A stretch of DNA of 24,489 nt. It comes from Plakobranchus ocellatus (lineage: Eukaryota; Mollusca; Gastropoda; Plakobranchidae). This document shows, in pieces, positions 1 through 24,489 of the stretch (position 1 is its first letter; every line of letters begins with the position of its first letter). The position numbers and the translations under genes were made by a program. A model generated the notes under the pieces. That model was not told where the DNA came from. It saw nothing but the letters and a program-made list of their open reading frames with translations, and did not search any database. The DNA is taken from NCBI GenBank assembly GCA_019648995.1, contig BLXT01003756.1, forward strand, positions 104,369 to 128,857, given 5' to 3'.

Positions 1-1646
1 AAAAAGTTAGCAAGTCCACACTGAGAGTTCCACAAAGCAACCAAAAGCCAAAACTACAGGCTACAAGGGCTTTTCATAAAAAAAAAAAAATAAATAAATA
101 AAAAAAAAAAAATTTAAAAAAAAAAAAAGGGAAAAAGACAAAGGCAGCATGCTTTTTCCCCCATTAAATGAAACCTTTCTTCTTTTGGGAGGGAAACGTA
201 CAAAATCTGTTTAGTTTTTTTTTTTATGCCATTAGGCTCCATGGGGTTGAGGTTGATTTAAATGAACTTAAATTCTTCGCCTGGAAACCAATCCAAATGA
301 GACGGAAGTCGCAGAAGTTATTTACAAAGAGAGAGAGGAATTACATATAATAAGAGTGAAAACTGAATAGAAATAAAGTAATTCCTAAGCTTTTCTTACA
401 AACAGTGAAACGAAACGGGGAAAAAAAACTCATAAAATGTTATATGCAAGATCGGCATTATTTGTAATGGTCTTGAGACATTTTAAAGAAAAATTATTCA
501 ACACAATGTCTAATGCATGCAAGAAAGCAAAGCTACATCGAGCAACCTTCAAAAGAGAAAAATAAAACTGTTACACATTTTTTTTTTAAATATAATTTTA
601 CAATTAATCTGAAACGAATGCAGTAAGGAATGAAATAAATAACACCTTAAAAAAAAAATAAATAAAAAAAAAAGGAGTACAGCGAATGTAGGCTAAACTT
701 AACTTAGAAACTGTTAACCATATAAAGGATTTGATTTCAAAACAAGAGGAAAACGTAATTTTACTCCTTTTGGAAAAAAGCCTTTTACAACTGCCATGTT
801 TTTGTTAGCAGCAAAGCAATTAATTTACAAACAAAACTAAGGATCCCTTTCACAATTTAGTTCTGCCATAATTGAAAACAACTATGAATAAAATGACTGC
901 CAGGGCTCGTATCCATCTCAAAATGACTCATTTTGCTCTGAAATCAAACCTTTCATATTCTTCTCCGAGAGACAATGTAAACAAGTTTCTTATATTCAAA
1001 AAATATTTCCCACGAATGTTATTTTTTAAGCTCGTGAAGCAAACCAGATACTTGGTAAGAAATATAAATTGAAAAATCAAGCAAGAACGGGGATATTATC
1101 AATACCTGGCACTACCAGAGCCATAGATTTCAAAAGCTTTATATACATTTGAAGTGCTTTGTGAGAAATGCATTTGCTAGTCTATAATTTTCTTCAATCA
1201 AATTTTGCTAACATCCATAAGGAAATATTTTAAAGAGCTGCAATCCCAACCAATCACAGAAAATTAATAATACATATTAAAAACCCAAGTTTTCCTCTTC
1301 TCTAAAAAAAATCCTTTTTCATCCCAAAATTTGAGAAAGATATATTTCTATTTTCCAATTTTTCTAACTTAAATAATTTGAGATTAACAAGCATCTGATT
1401 GGTTTACCCTACTCTTCAGGCTTTGTTAAAAAAACAATGCTTTCTTTTTATCATTCTTCCTCATATATCCCGATCAACCCATTCCTCAAATCCCATCCTT
1501 CATCCAGTCTTTTGTGAAAGTGTATGAGCAAAAGAAACATCATAATAATTAGAAAAAAGATTTTTTTGTTTTGTAAATCCGCAATTTCTAGACCAATAAA
1601 TGCCACTGTTTATGACCATCTTCGATAAAAAGCGTTGCTAAAAAAC
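1..1646 (-). other. HIPK: HIPK 3' untranslated region (runs off the left edge)
   Basis: AT-rich sequence directly after the TGA, with U-runs in the transcript sense (A-tracts on the plus strand at 80-128 and 650-675). I see no AATAAA or ATTAAA in the minus sense across 1-1646, so the cleavage site is probably beyond the window. Open frames here are short, Lys/Phe/Leu-rich and chance-like. HIPK transcripts in other animals have long 3' UTRs (family knowledge). Confidence 0.6.
1140..1147 (-). promoter_or_regulatory. Possible Pumilio response element in the 3' UTR
   Basis: In the transcript sense this reads UGUAUAUA, an exact match to the PUF-protein consensus UGUANAUA, about 500 nt after the stop codon. 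An 8-mer of this composition can occur by chance in an AT-rich UTR. Confidence 0.25.
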
Positions 1647-17765
<16,119 letters not shown>

Positions 17766-18795
17766 TCACGCAATCTAGATTCTGGGAGATAAATGTTACC
17801 ATGTGTATCAAACTTCACCTCATGGGCCAAGAGTGTGGAGGAACTGACACTTACACAAACTTGGAAACTCAGAATAGCAAAAACTTCTCATGTCCACTAC
17901 TGGGTGTGTGTCCAAGAACACAACTTGTACATTTACAAAAATGGACCAGCAGCTGATCAGATGTCCTTCCTTAAGCTGTCAGCAGACAAAGGTTTTTATT
18001 TAATTGTGTGTAACTGAACAATCTTTTTTTTTTTCAAAGGAATAAATTTATGCCAATTTCTAAGTGCTATTTTGCATCCTTTTTTTTGCATACTATGAAT
18101 GAATTAAGTATGCTAATGCTGAAGGAAAAAGCCCATGTAAATGTTTTTTCTGCTTGTTGGTTCACCCTGGCATGGGGCCATAGTTACGAGTTTGCTACAA
18201 TCAAATCTAACCCTAAGATACAAAGCTTTTAGGTTTCAAGGCAGGTTTGCTCATGCCTGCTCCACCAACATCCTGCTTGTGAACGGAGTGAATAAGGGAA
18301 TATCTGACAGCTCTATATGAATGTAAAAAGTGAATACCAGAGCACTCCAGACAGAATAAACAGATCCCTGTTAGACTCAGCAATTGCTTTCAAATTTTAT
18401 TTCCTGGTTTGCCCTTAAAAATTAAAAAAAAGAAAAAAAAAAGCAATGTCCAATGGCAAAACCAAAAATAATTAAATCATAGTTTCTTGCTAGATGAAAA
18501 TATTTTGACACTGAAAAACTGTACATTCACTTCACTATGTGCACTGCAATTAAGCTTGAGATTGATAAAGAATGAGCTAAAAGATTTCAAACAAATGATA
18601 AGAAACACAAATGCATTTCTTCAGTTACACATAAAATATCCATTCCCTTCAAGTTCAAGCTATCACTTCATACATAAAAATGGATGTTTGGACAATTATT
18701 TGCATGCGACCAAATAGCATCTTGCGACAGAGAATGGGGTGAGGTAGGGAGGGAGGAGGAAAAGGAAGAAAGAGAGAGGGAGAGAGGATGAAGGG

Positions 18796-18797
<2 letters not shown>

Positions 18798-18852
<55 letters not shown>
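18798..18852. repeat. (GA)n microsatellite in a polypurine tract
   Basis: About 27 uninterrupted GA units. The preceding 18735-18797 is also almost pure purine (GGGAGG, GGAAGAAAGAGAG), giving a purine-strand tract of more than 110 bp. Confidence 0.97.
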
Positions 18853-18857
<5 letters not shown>

Positions 18858-19265
18858 GTGTAATATTAACTGCATCTCAGAGGTAATATTGTATTTTTTT
18901 ATTCTCAGGTCCAGACCAACAAGCACAGAGTTAAGCAGGTCAGCATTAACGTCCATGCTCTCCATAACCCTTCCAAACGCAGCCAAAATAACAACAACAC
19001 TTAACTCCACAACACACTTTGCTTCTTCCTAGAGATCTTCATTTAGAACAGTGAAGACACAGCACAGCAGCATGTATGCAGAAATCTGCAGGGGAAACCT
19101 GGCTACTGGCAGGTAGGAACAGCTCACCCCACATGAAATGTAATTATATCTGCAGGCCTGTGGCCTTGACATGCTTAAGATCCGGTCTCTGGCAAGCATT
19201 TTACAGCTGGAAATAGGAAGGTGGGAAAGAGAGTGAGCCATCTGATTCGGAGAAGACATTAATAA

Positions 19266-19327
19266 GAGGAGGAGGAGAGGGATATATAGAGAGAGGGAGG
19301 GTGTGCGTGTCTGTCTCTCTCTCTCTC
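19266..19327. repeat. Purine-rich run followed by (CT)n
   Basis: An AGGAGGAGGAGAGG-type run at 19266-19300 is followed by GTCTGTCTCTCTCTCTCTC at 19309-19327, so the two halves could pair as a loose stem. Another (CT)n lies at 20199-20215. Confidence 0.85.
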
Positions 19328-19578
19328 AAAACCGAGGGTTTGCTGGATGTGCATCCATTGATTGACACACTTAAAGCCATTCTGGGAATCCCTAGGCAGC
19401 TCATTACATGAAAACTGACCATGAATCACCAGACATGAGAATTGAACTGAGATGTGGCGGGGAGTGAAGTCTATTGCTAAACTACTGAGTTATTACAACG
19501 AGAGTTGGCCAGCCAGAGACAACCTACGTAATAATAAATGTGTAATGCTGGTAAACCATTAATAGTAAAAGGAATATG

Positions 19579-19593
19579 AGAGAGAGAGAGAAT

Positions 19594-19624
<31 letters not shown>

Positions 19625-19631
19625 AGGGAGG
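19579..19631. repeat. Second (GA)n microsatellite ending in (GGGA)n
   Basis: GA repeats with one AAT interruption, passing into GGGAGGGAGGGAGG and then a T-run. Confidence 0.96.
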
Positions 19632-19773
19632 TTTTTTTTTCATTTCACCGTATTGATAAAGATCAAGACCACCAACCAACTACATAAGCTTTAAATTTCA
19701 AAATGCACAATACATGCATCACTTGTATTACGAGGGGGAAAAAACTAGCGTAGTTTACAACTACAGACGTGCC

Positions 19774-19795
19774 TTTTTATTTATTTATTTATTTT
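19774..19795. repeat. (TTTA)n microsatellite
   Basis: Four to five tandem TTTA units. Confidence 0.9.
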
Positions 19796-20559
19796 CACAT
19801 TACTGCTTTCACTGTAATCTTGACATAGTTCTTAATTACTGGCGCCGAATCGATAATGATTAAAGGAAACCATCGTCCAGCAGAAGCAATACAAAGTAGA
19901 ATCAGCACTATTGCTCAGGACTGCTGGCACTTGCGTGACCTGCCTCAAAAGTCCTCTGCCCCCCCCCCAACTTGCATGCAAGCAAGGCTTGATCTGATTG
20001 GTTTAGTAGCGAGCCCTTACTATTAACGGTAGAGTAGACAATAGGACGAGGAAAATGTATTTAGTCTGAAAGGCCATCCTCTGTGGACGGGGGAGAAGGG
20101 AAGGAGGCTTTCCGGGTGCAGGAAATGCCAGGGTTAAAGAGCCTGAGGACACTGTAAATTTCGCTCGACACCGGCTGCGTTAAAGATCCCCATTTTCTCC
20201 CTCTCTCTCTCTCTCGCACAAACACAACCACGGGATGAGCTTTTTTAAAGTGGTGTTCTCAGCTGGATAAAGGTGATCAAGAAAGCAGTTCAAGAAGAAG
20301 GAAAAACAACGAAACGGTTTTTCCATCTGTTCGTGCAAACATCTTTTTTTTTCTCCCTCTCAAAACTGCGTCGTTCCATGAAGGGATAAGGGGGGAAAAA
20401 TGAGCATCCATTAGGCTGTGGTGAACAATGTTGTTCTTGCAGCCAGCCAACTCAAAGGTCATTCAAACACTAAAACGATTGTGTGTTACAAAACATGACG
20501 AGCTTCTCTTGTGTGCAGCTAATTTAACATAGGAATAGCAGGGCAAGGAAACAGACGGT

Positions 20560-20596
20560 TGTGTGTGTGAGTGAGTGTGTGTGCGCGCACGCGCGC
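20560..20596. repeat. (GT)n/(GC)n alternating purine-pyrimidine tract
   Basis: Alternating GT, GA and GC units ending GTGCGCGCACGCGCGCA. It abuts the 3' side of the minus-strand SINE copy at 20600-20742, as simple-repeat tails of SINEs often do. Such GT/GC tracts favour Z-DNA in vitro (established knowledge). Confidence 0.93.
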
Positions 20597-20599
20597 AGT

Positions 20600-20742
20600 A
20601 GCCGTACATTATAAGGTAAATCTAGGGCTTCCAGGTCTTCGATAGGCTTGGGTGTCGGTGGTTCGAACTCGGAACCTGGGAAAGAATAATCCGTGCATGT
20701 TTTCAGGAGCGGAGTTGTCAGCCACTGCGCCACGATCGCCTG
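20600..20742 (-). mobile_element. tRNA-derived SINE copy 1 (minus orientation)
   Basis: Read on the minus strand there is a pol III A-box-like TGGCGCAGTGGC (20721-20732) and, about 50 nt on, a B-box-like GAGTTCGAACC (20660-20670), the arrangement of a tRNA-related SINE head. After a tRNA-unrelated body, the tail GACCTGGAAGCCCTAGATTT is shared with the neighbouring copies and is followed by the CG/CA simple repeat. Not a functional tRNA: the arms do not close properly. Confidence 0.75.
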
Positions 20743-20828
20743 TGTTGTTCAGGGATGTGACAAGGGAGATAGAAACAACACAGAGTTTTAGAGATCAATC
20801 ATAAATGGCCAACCAAGGTTGAGGTTTT

Positions 20829-20963
20829 TGTATATAGCCAATCCACAACAAGGTGATCTCAGGCTTTCAGGCCCTCGAGCCGGTGGCGGGGCTCGAACCC
20901 GCGTCAGAAGGGTCTCTGCAGATCTCAGGGCGGACTCGCTAGTCACTGTGCCACCGACACCCC
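20829..20963 (-). mobile_element. tRNA-derived SINE copy 2 (minus orientation)
   Basis: On the minus strand, A-box-like TGGCACAGTGACT (20941-20953) and a perfect B-box core GGTTCGAGCC (20890-20899) inside a well-formed T-arm (GCGGG-TTCGAGC-CCCGC). The tail GGGCCTGAAAGCCTGAGATC aligns with the tails of the copies at 20600 and 21935, and GGCTA appears in the 3' flank of both full copies. The acceptor stem is not complementary, so this is a SINE head and not a tRNA gene. Confidence 0.8.
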
Positions 20964-21090
20964 GATCAACCAAGGAAAGGTTATAAAGCAATCATGACAA
21001 CATTATTTACATGTGCCTATGCAGGTTGTTTTTTTTTTTATTGGCAATATGCACTTCTTTCCTCACAGGGGGAAAAAAAAACAAACTCAC

Positions 21091-21178
21091 CGAAAATGAC
21101 TAAGTGATGTGTAATTCCTCTACTGAGCTCCAACGATGGGGCTCAATAAAGGAATTATGAATCACTTAGTCATTTTCG
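21091..21178. repeat. Foldback: 41-bp inverted repeat with 6-nt loop
   Basis: The left arm 21091-21131 (starting CGAAAATGACTAAGTGAT) and right arm 21138-21178 (ending ATCACTTAGTCATTTTCG) pair at 35 of 41 positions, including 18 perfect outer base pairs; the loop is AACGAT. In plus-strand RNA three of the six mismatches become G-U wobbles. It could be a small foldback/MITE-type element or a pre-miRNA-like hairpin. No target-site duplication is evident at the flanks. Confidence 0.85.
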
Positions 21179-21934
21179 ATTTTGTAACTATTGAATCTAT
21201 AACGATTCACGATTCATATAAATTAGGTAGGCTCTTGCCTGCCTATGTATTGCCCGTAAATAATAAAGAAGGGAGATTTTATAGGAACGATACAATCACA
21301 CTACCAAAAGCGGGAGCAAGTCGACCATGTCAATTTGGCCGTGAGTTGGAAGAGAAGTAACGCGGCGACATACACCCAGATAGTCCACCATTTGCCACTG
21401 ATTTCTGGGTTTCTGGTCGTTCATAATGTTTTCCTTCTCTCACACGGTTAAACTCCGTCCACAATTTGCACGAATAAGAACACATTAAAACAATTTAACA
21501 TTGCTTAAGAAACTTTTTTTTTTTATTATAAGACATTTAATTCATTTCAGAAACAACTCACCATGTGAGAGGACATGTTGTGATGGATTTTTTATTTTAT
21601 TTTATGTAATGCACCAACTTAGCTGCAGCCGCCAAATGCTAGATATACAGTAGTAAAATGGTTTGAATGCAAAGGTGAGGAAAGTGGCACGCACGGCCGA
21701 TTCATATCCAATACAAACTTATAATTCGGTTTGTATGTGTGTAATCACTAATGTATTTGGCAACCTTAGCCCCAGGTTACAGATTGAATACTCGATAAAG
21801 ATACAGAAGCATAAAAATACAGGCAGCAAGCAGGAGCTAATGAGGAGCACATGTAAGGCTGAATCAGCTCTGTGTTCGGATAATAATCATCAGGATTGTT
21901 TCTTTATGCGTGTGCGACCAGTGCATTAGATTTA

Positions 21935-22010
21935 TGATATCAAGCTTTCTAGCCCTCTTCAGACCTGGCATCTGTTGGGGGTGCCTCAAACCCGAGTCAA
22001 AAAAGGATAC
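21935..22010 (-). mobile_element. Degraded or 5'-truncated SINE copy 3 (minus orientation)
   Basis: The minus strand contains TGACTCGGGTTTGAGGC, aligning with TGACGCGGGTTCGAGCC of the 20829 copy; then GGGCTAGAAAGCTTGATATC, aligning with GGGCCTGAAAGCCTGAGATC. The A-box half is not recognisable. Same orientation and same family by shared tail. Confidence 0.6.
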
Positions 22011-22738
22011 CTGCTCACTTCTGGGCGCAAACTAAAGGGCCAAATATAATAAGCTCAGGGCCATTTATTGTCCCTCCCAAGCATTGGCTGGAAATTTCGT
22101 TCAATGAACACCCCCTGAAAAGTTTCGCAAGAGCTCCACAACCCTGAGGCATAACGGTCGCATTTCCGTGTAAGGTTTGGCGTCAAAGAGAAAACAACAA
22201 CAACAACAAAAACAGAGCAGCAGATTCTAACTCCATAACGGTTTTAAACACAGCGGGCGATTAAATTCTCTATCGCGGATGGACTTACGTTTTCGTATGT
22301 TACACAGAAAACGGCAAGGTCATTTAGGAAAAGGTAAAATTAGTTATTATCAAACCTAGAGACTCTAGTCCAACTGAAGTTGGTATTGTTCATGTCTTCT
22401 TACTGCTCCAAGCTTGCCAAGGCAACAGCGCGCTAGCGATGCGCTGATCTTGCCTTCAATTTACCATCAGTTCAGATTCATTAGTGGGGTTGAGACGGCA
22501 TTTAACACTCAATGGTTAAGTCAATTTGAAAAACTATATTTAAAAAAAAATGAAGTAATAATCGTTACGGTTATAAAATAACGACCTCTCACATGGTTCA
22601 AAGCAACTAAACGATGAAGTTCAAAAGCAGTTTTCGGTCTTTCGGGGAGACAATTCAAATCAAACTTACTGGAGCAAAAAATGCGGCAATGCTTAGCATG
22701 TTGAAGGCACACTTTTAAATTTTGAATTAAAGAAAAAC

Positions 22739-22754
22739 CACACACACACACAAA
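22739..22754. repeat. Short (CA)n
   Basis: CCACACACACACACAC in the upstream intron. Confidence 0.9.
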
Positions 22755-23379
22755 CAGCAGGCTCTTCTCTTCAAAGCGTCACCAACTTTTCTGATTTCTC
22801 CAGAACAATTCATTATAGATTTCTAAACCTTTAAACCAGAGCATACCGGGGGTAAAAGGAAGATGTTCGGAAGAAGACAAAATTACTTCAACACTAAAAA
22901 TACATAAAGATAACAGGGCATGTCTTTCCGTGTCGATGGCCGTACCAATAATCTCATCCAAACGATACACTTTGTGGTAGGGAATTGTTCCTTAATATTC
23001 TTATCTTATTATCACTATCTGACCAATGCTAGTTATAAATGGCAAATCTGAAACAGGTGAGGTTGTTTCCACACTCTAGAGAAGAAATAAAAATAACCAG
23101 GACCATAATAGTACATTCACGACAAAATATACCTCCTCTTTCTCTCCCTCCCTCGTCGTTTACTTTCAAATCCAAATCATTAATCTGGAACAAATGAATT
23201 TTAGAGCGCTCAAATTTTAACAGGGTACAGCCACATGGTTTATAAAAAAAAAAAAAGGTAATACATGTAAATGGCTGAGGAAACGATAGACGATTCTGAA
23301 GTACAACAGGTGAAGGGTGTGCGAGGAGCACACAAATGTCACACCGACTGTGTTTTGCTTCCTGTAATGCATAACCGGT

Positions 23380-23580
23380 TTCAGAACAGCACACGTCGCA
23401 GGAGGAATGAGGGCGAAAACAGGGGAGTGAGAAGAAAGAGGGCGCGGGTCAGGCCATCGCGTTTAGTCGTTTACAGGTCAGTCCCGCGTCCGAGGTCTGC
23501 TGCTGCTGAATCCAGGTCAGCCGTCTGTTGGTCCTATCAAAAAGTAGGCTGCGGGCTTGCTGAAGCTTTTAGACGCCAAA
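23380..23580. other. GC/CpG-richer block in the upstream intron
   Basis: This stretch contains many CpGs (GGGCGCGGGTC, CCATCGCG, CCCGCGTCCGAGG) in contrast to the CpG-poor AT-rich surroundings. It could be a regulatory element, an alternative first exon or old insertion DNA; no gene product is recognised in any frame. Confidence 0.4.
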
Positions 23581-24489
23581 AAAAAAAAAAAAACCTTGCT
23601 TCAGTTCTAAAATATTTCTGACTACTGTTATCTTGTCCCTCCTTCTAAAGGCCGAAATCGAATTCATGTGCCCCCATTTTTTTTCATGCCAAAAAAAAAA
23701 AAAAAGGAACACACATGCTTTCTTTTTAAAAACCACAATTAGATTGCATAAATACGCGCGGAAAATGAATGTGCTACCGTTGTCTAGACAGATGATGAGC
23801 AAAGCTTGCACGCTACGCTGTCAATGTAATAGGCTTGTGGGTGCTGACATGGAGATCCAGTCCACAATACGGGGCATCAGTTGCCCCGTAATTATGTCGA
23901 TGAAAGAGAGGCATAGGAGACATAAGAAAATGGAAGGGATGGCAGAAAAAAGTGCCCGATCAATCGTGTCTCTGCTAAGAATTTAAGAATTTCTTAATTT
24001 TTCTCTTCTTCAACACTCCCCGGCCTTGTCCCTGCTGATTAAGAAGTGTGTGCTTGAGGGAAGCATAGCGAAGACAATGGAAAATTGGGTTCCTTAGAAC
24101 TCTTTCAAGAGGATTGGATTGCATTGTATGAAGTGCGTTCAGCTCGCTTAAAGCTTTCAAAGTTACTAACAGTAACCCTGCCGTTATCGAGTAAAACGTG
24201 CTACTTTGGCTGAGCTACGGCCGTTAAAATTTTTTCTCACAGGAATTTTAAGAATTATTCCAAGAGCTAATTAATACGTTCAAAATTGTCGAGTAATGCC
24301 AATAGGTTCCAAAAGATAGGAAAAACAGTAGATAATAGATGGTCGAGACACCCGGGTGATCAGGATGGGGAGGAAGATAGGGGCGGAAGGAAATTGAATA
24401 AGAATCATAGTGAAGAAGGAAACGATGGAAGCACAGACAGAAAAGCCAACCTACATGCGTGTTCTGTCTTATTTATTACGAATTTTCTG

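Noticed and set aside
18696..19010. 104-residue minus-strand open frame with a long Ser-Leu repeat
   Set aside because: It is translation of the GA microsatellite.
20885..20963. tRNA gene on the minus strand
   Set aside because: It has A- and B-box-like sequence and a good T-arm, but the acceptor stem does not pair and a family-shared SINE tail follows.

Overview
The window is eukaryotic. It is AT-rich intronic DNA with short GC-richer blocks that are exons with GT-AG boundaries. Nearly all of the recognisable coding content is one minus-strand gene, a homeodomain-interacting protein kinase (HIPK, closest in layout to vertebrate HIPK1/HIPK2 and insect Hipk). The kinase C-lobe matches the family from subdomain VIII (the APE motif) onward, and the protein ends with the family's characteristic C-terminus. 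The organism is an invertebrate animal by inference: tRNA-derived SINEs, GA microsatellites and a low-complexity-rich HIPK tail suggest a mollusc or other lophotrochozoan, but the sequence does not prove this.

Layout, in transcript order (right to left). 17725-24489 is upstream intron with no recognisable coding exon; it holds GA and GT/GC microsatellites, three same-orientation SINE copies (about 20600-20742, 20829-20963, 21935-22010), a long foldback (21091-21178) and a CpG-richer block (about 23380-23580). The kinase N-lobe and catalytic loop must lie beyond the right edge. 14864-17724 carries five exons for the kinase C-lobe and its C-terminal extension. 1647-14701 carries twelve more coding exons for the long Ser/Gln/His/Ala-rich regulatory region, including a 48-nt microexon, a SUMO-interaction motif exon with His and Gln runs, one newly inferred 83-nt exon (5282-5364), and the last exon with a 15-Ala run and the conserved end. 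1-1646 is 3' UTR, probably continuing past the left edge.

All 17 exons join in one frame with matching phases: 3556 coding nt, or 1184 complete codons plus stop, from the APE motif to the C-terminus. The 83-nt exon is the one inferred mainly from splice signals and phase; without it the frame breaks. Two places invite alternative splicing: an internal donor in the SUMO-motif exon that would remove the His/Gln block, and a tandem acceptor 15 nt apart at the last exon.

The assembly has a 437-base run of N (11495-11931) flanked by two 216-bp near-identical direct copies, most likely a haplotype or false-duplication artefact. No CRISPR, operon, phage or other prokaryotic system is present.
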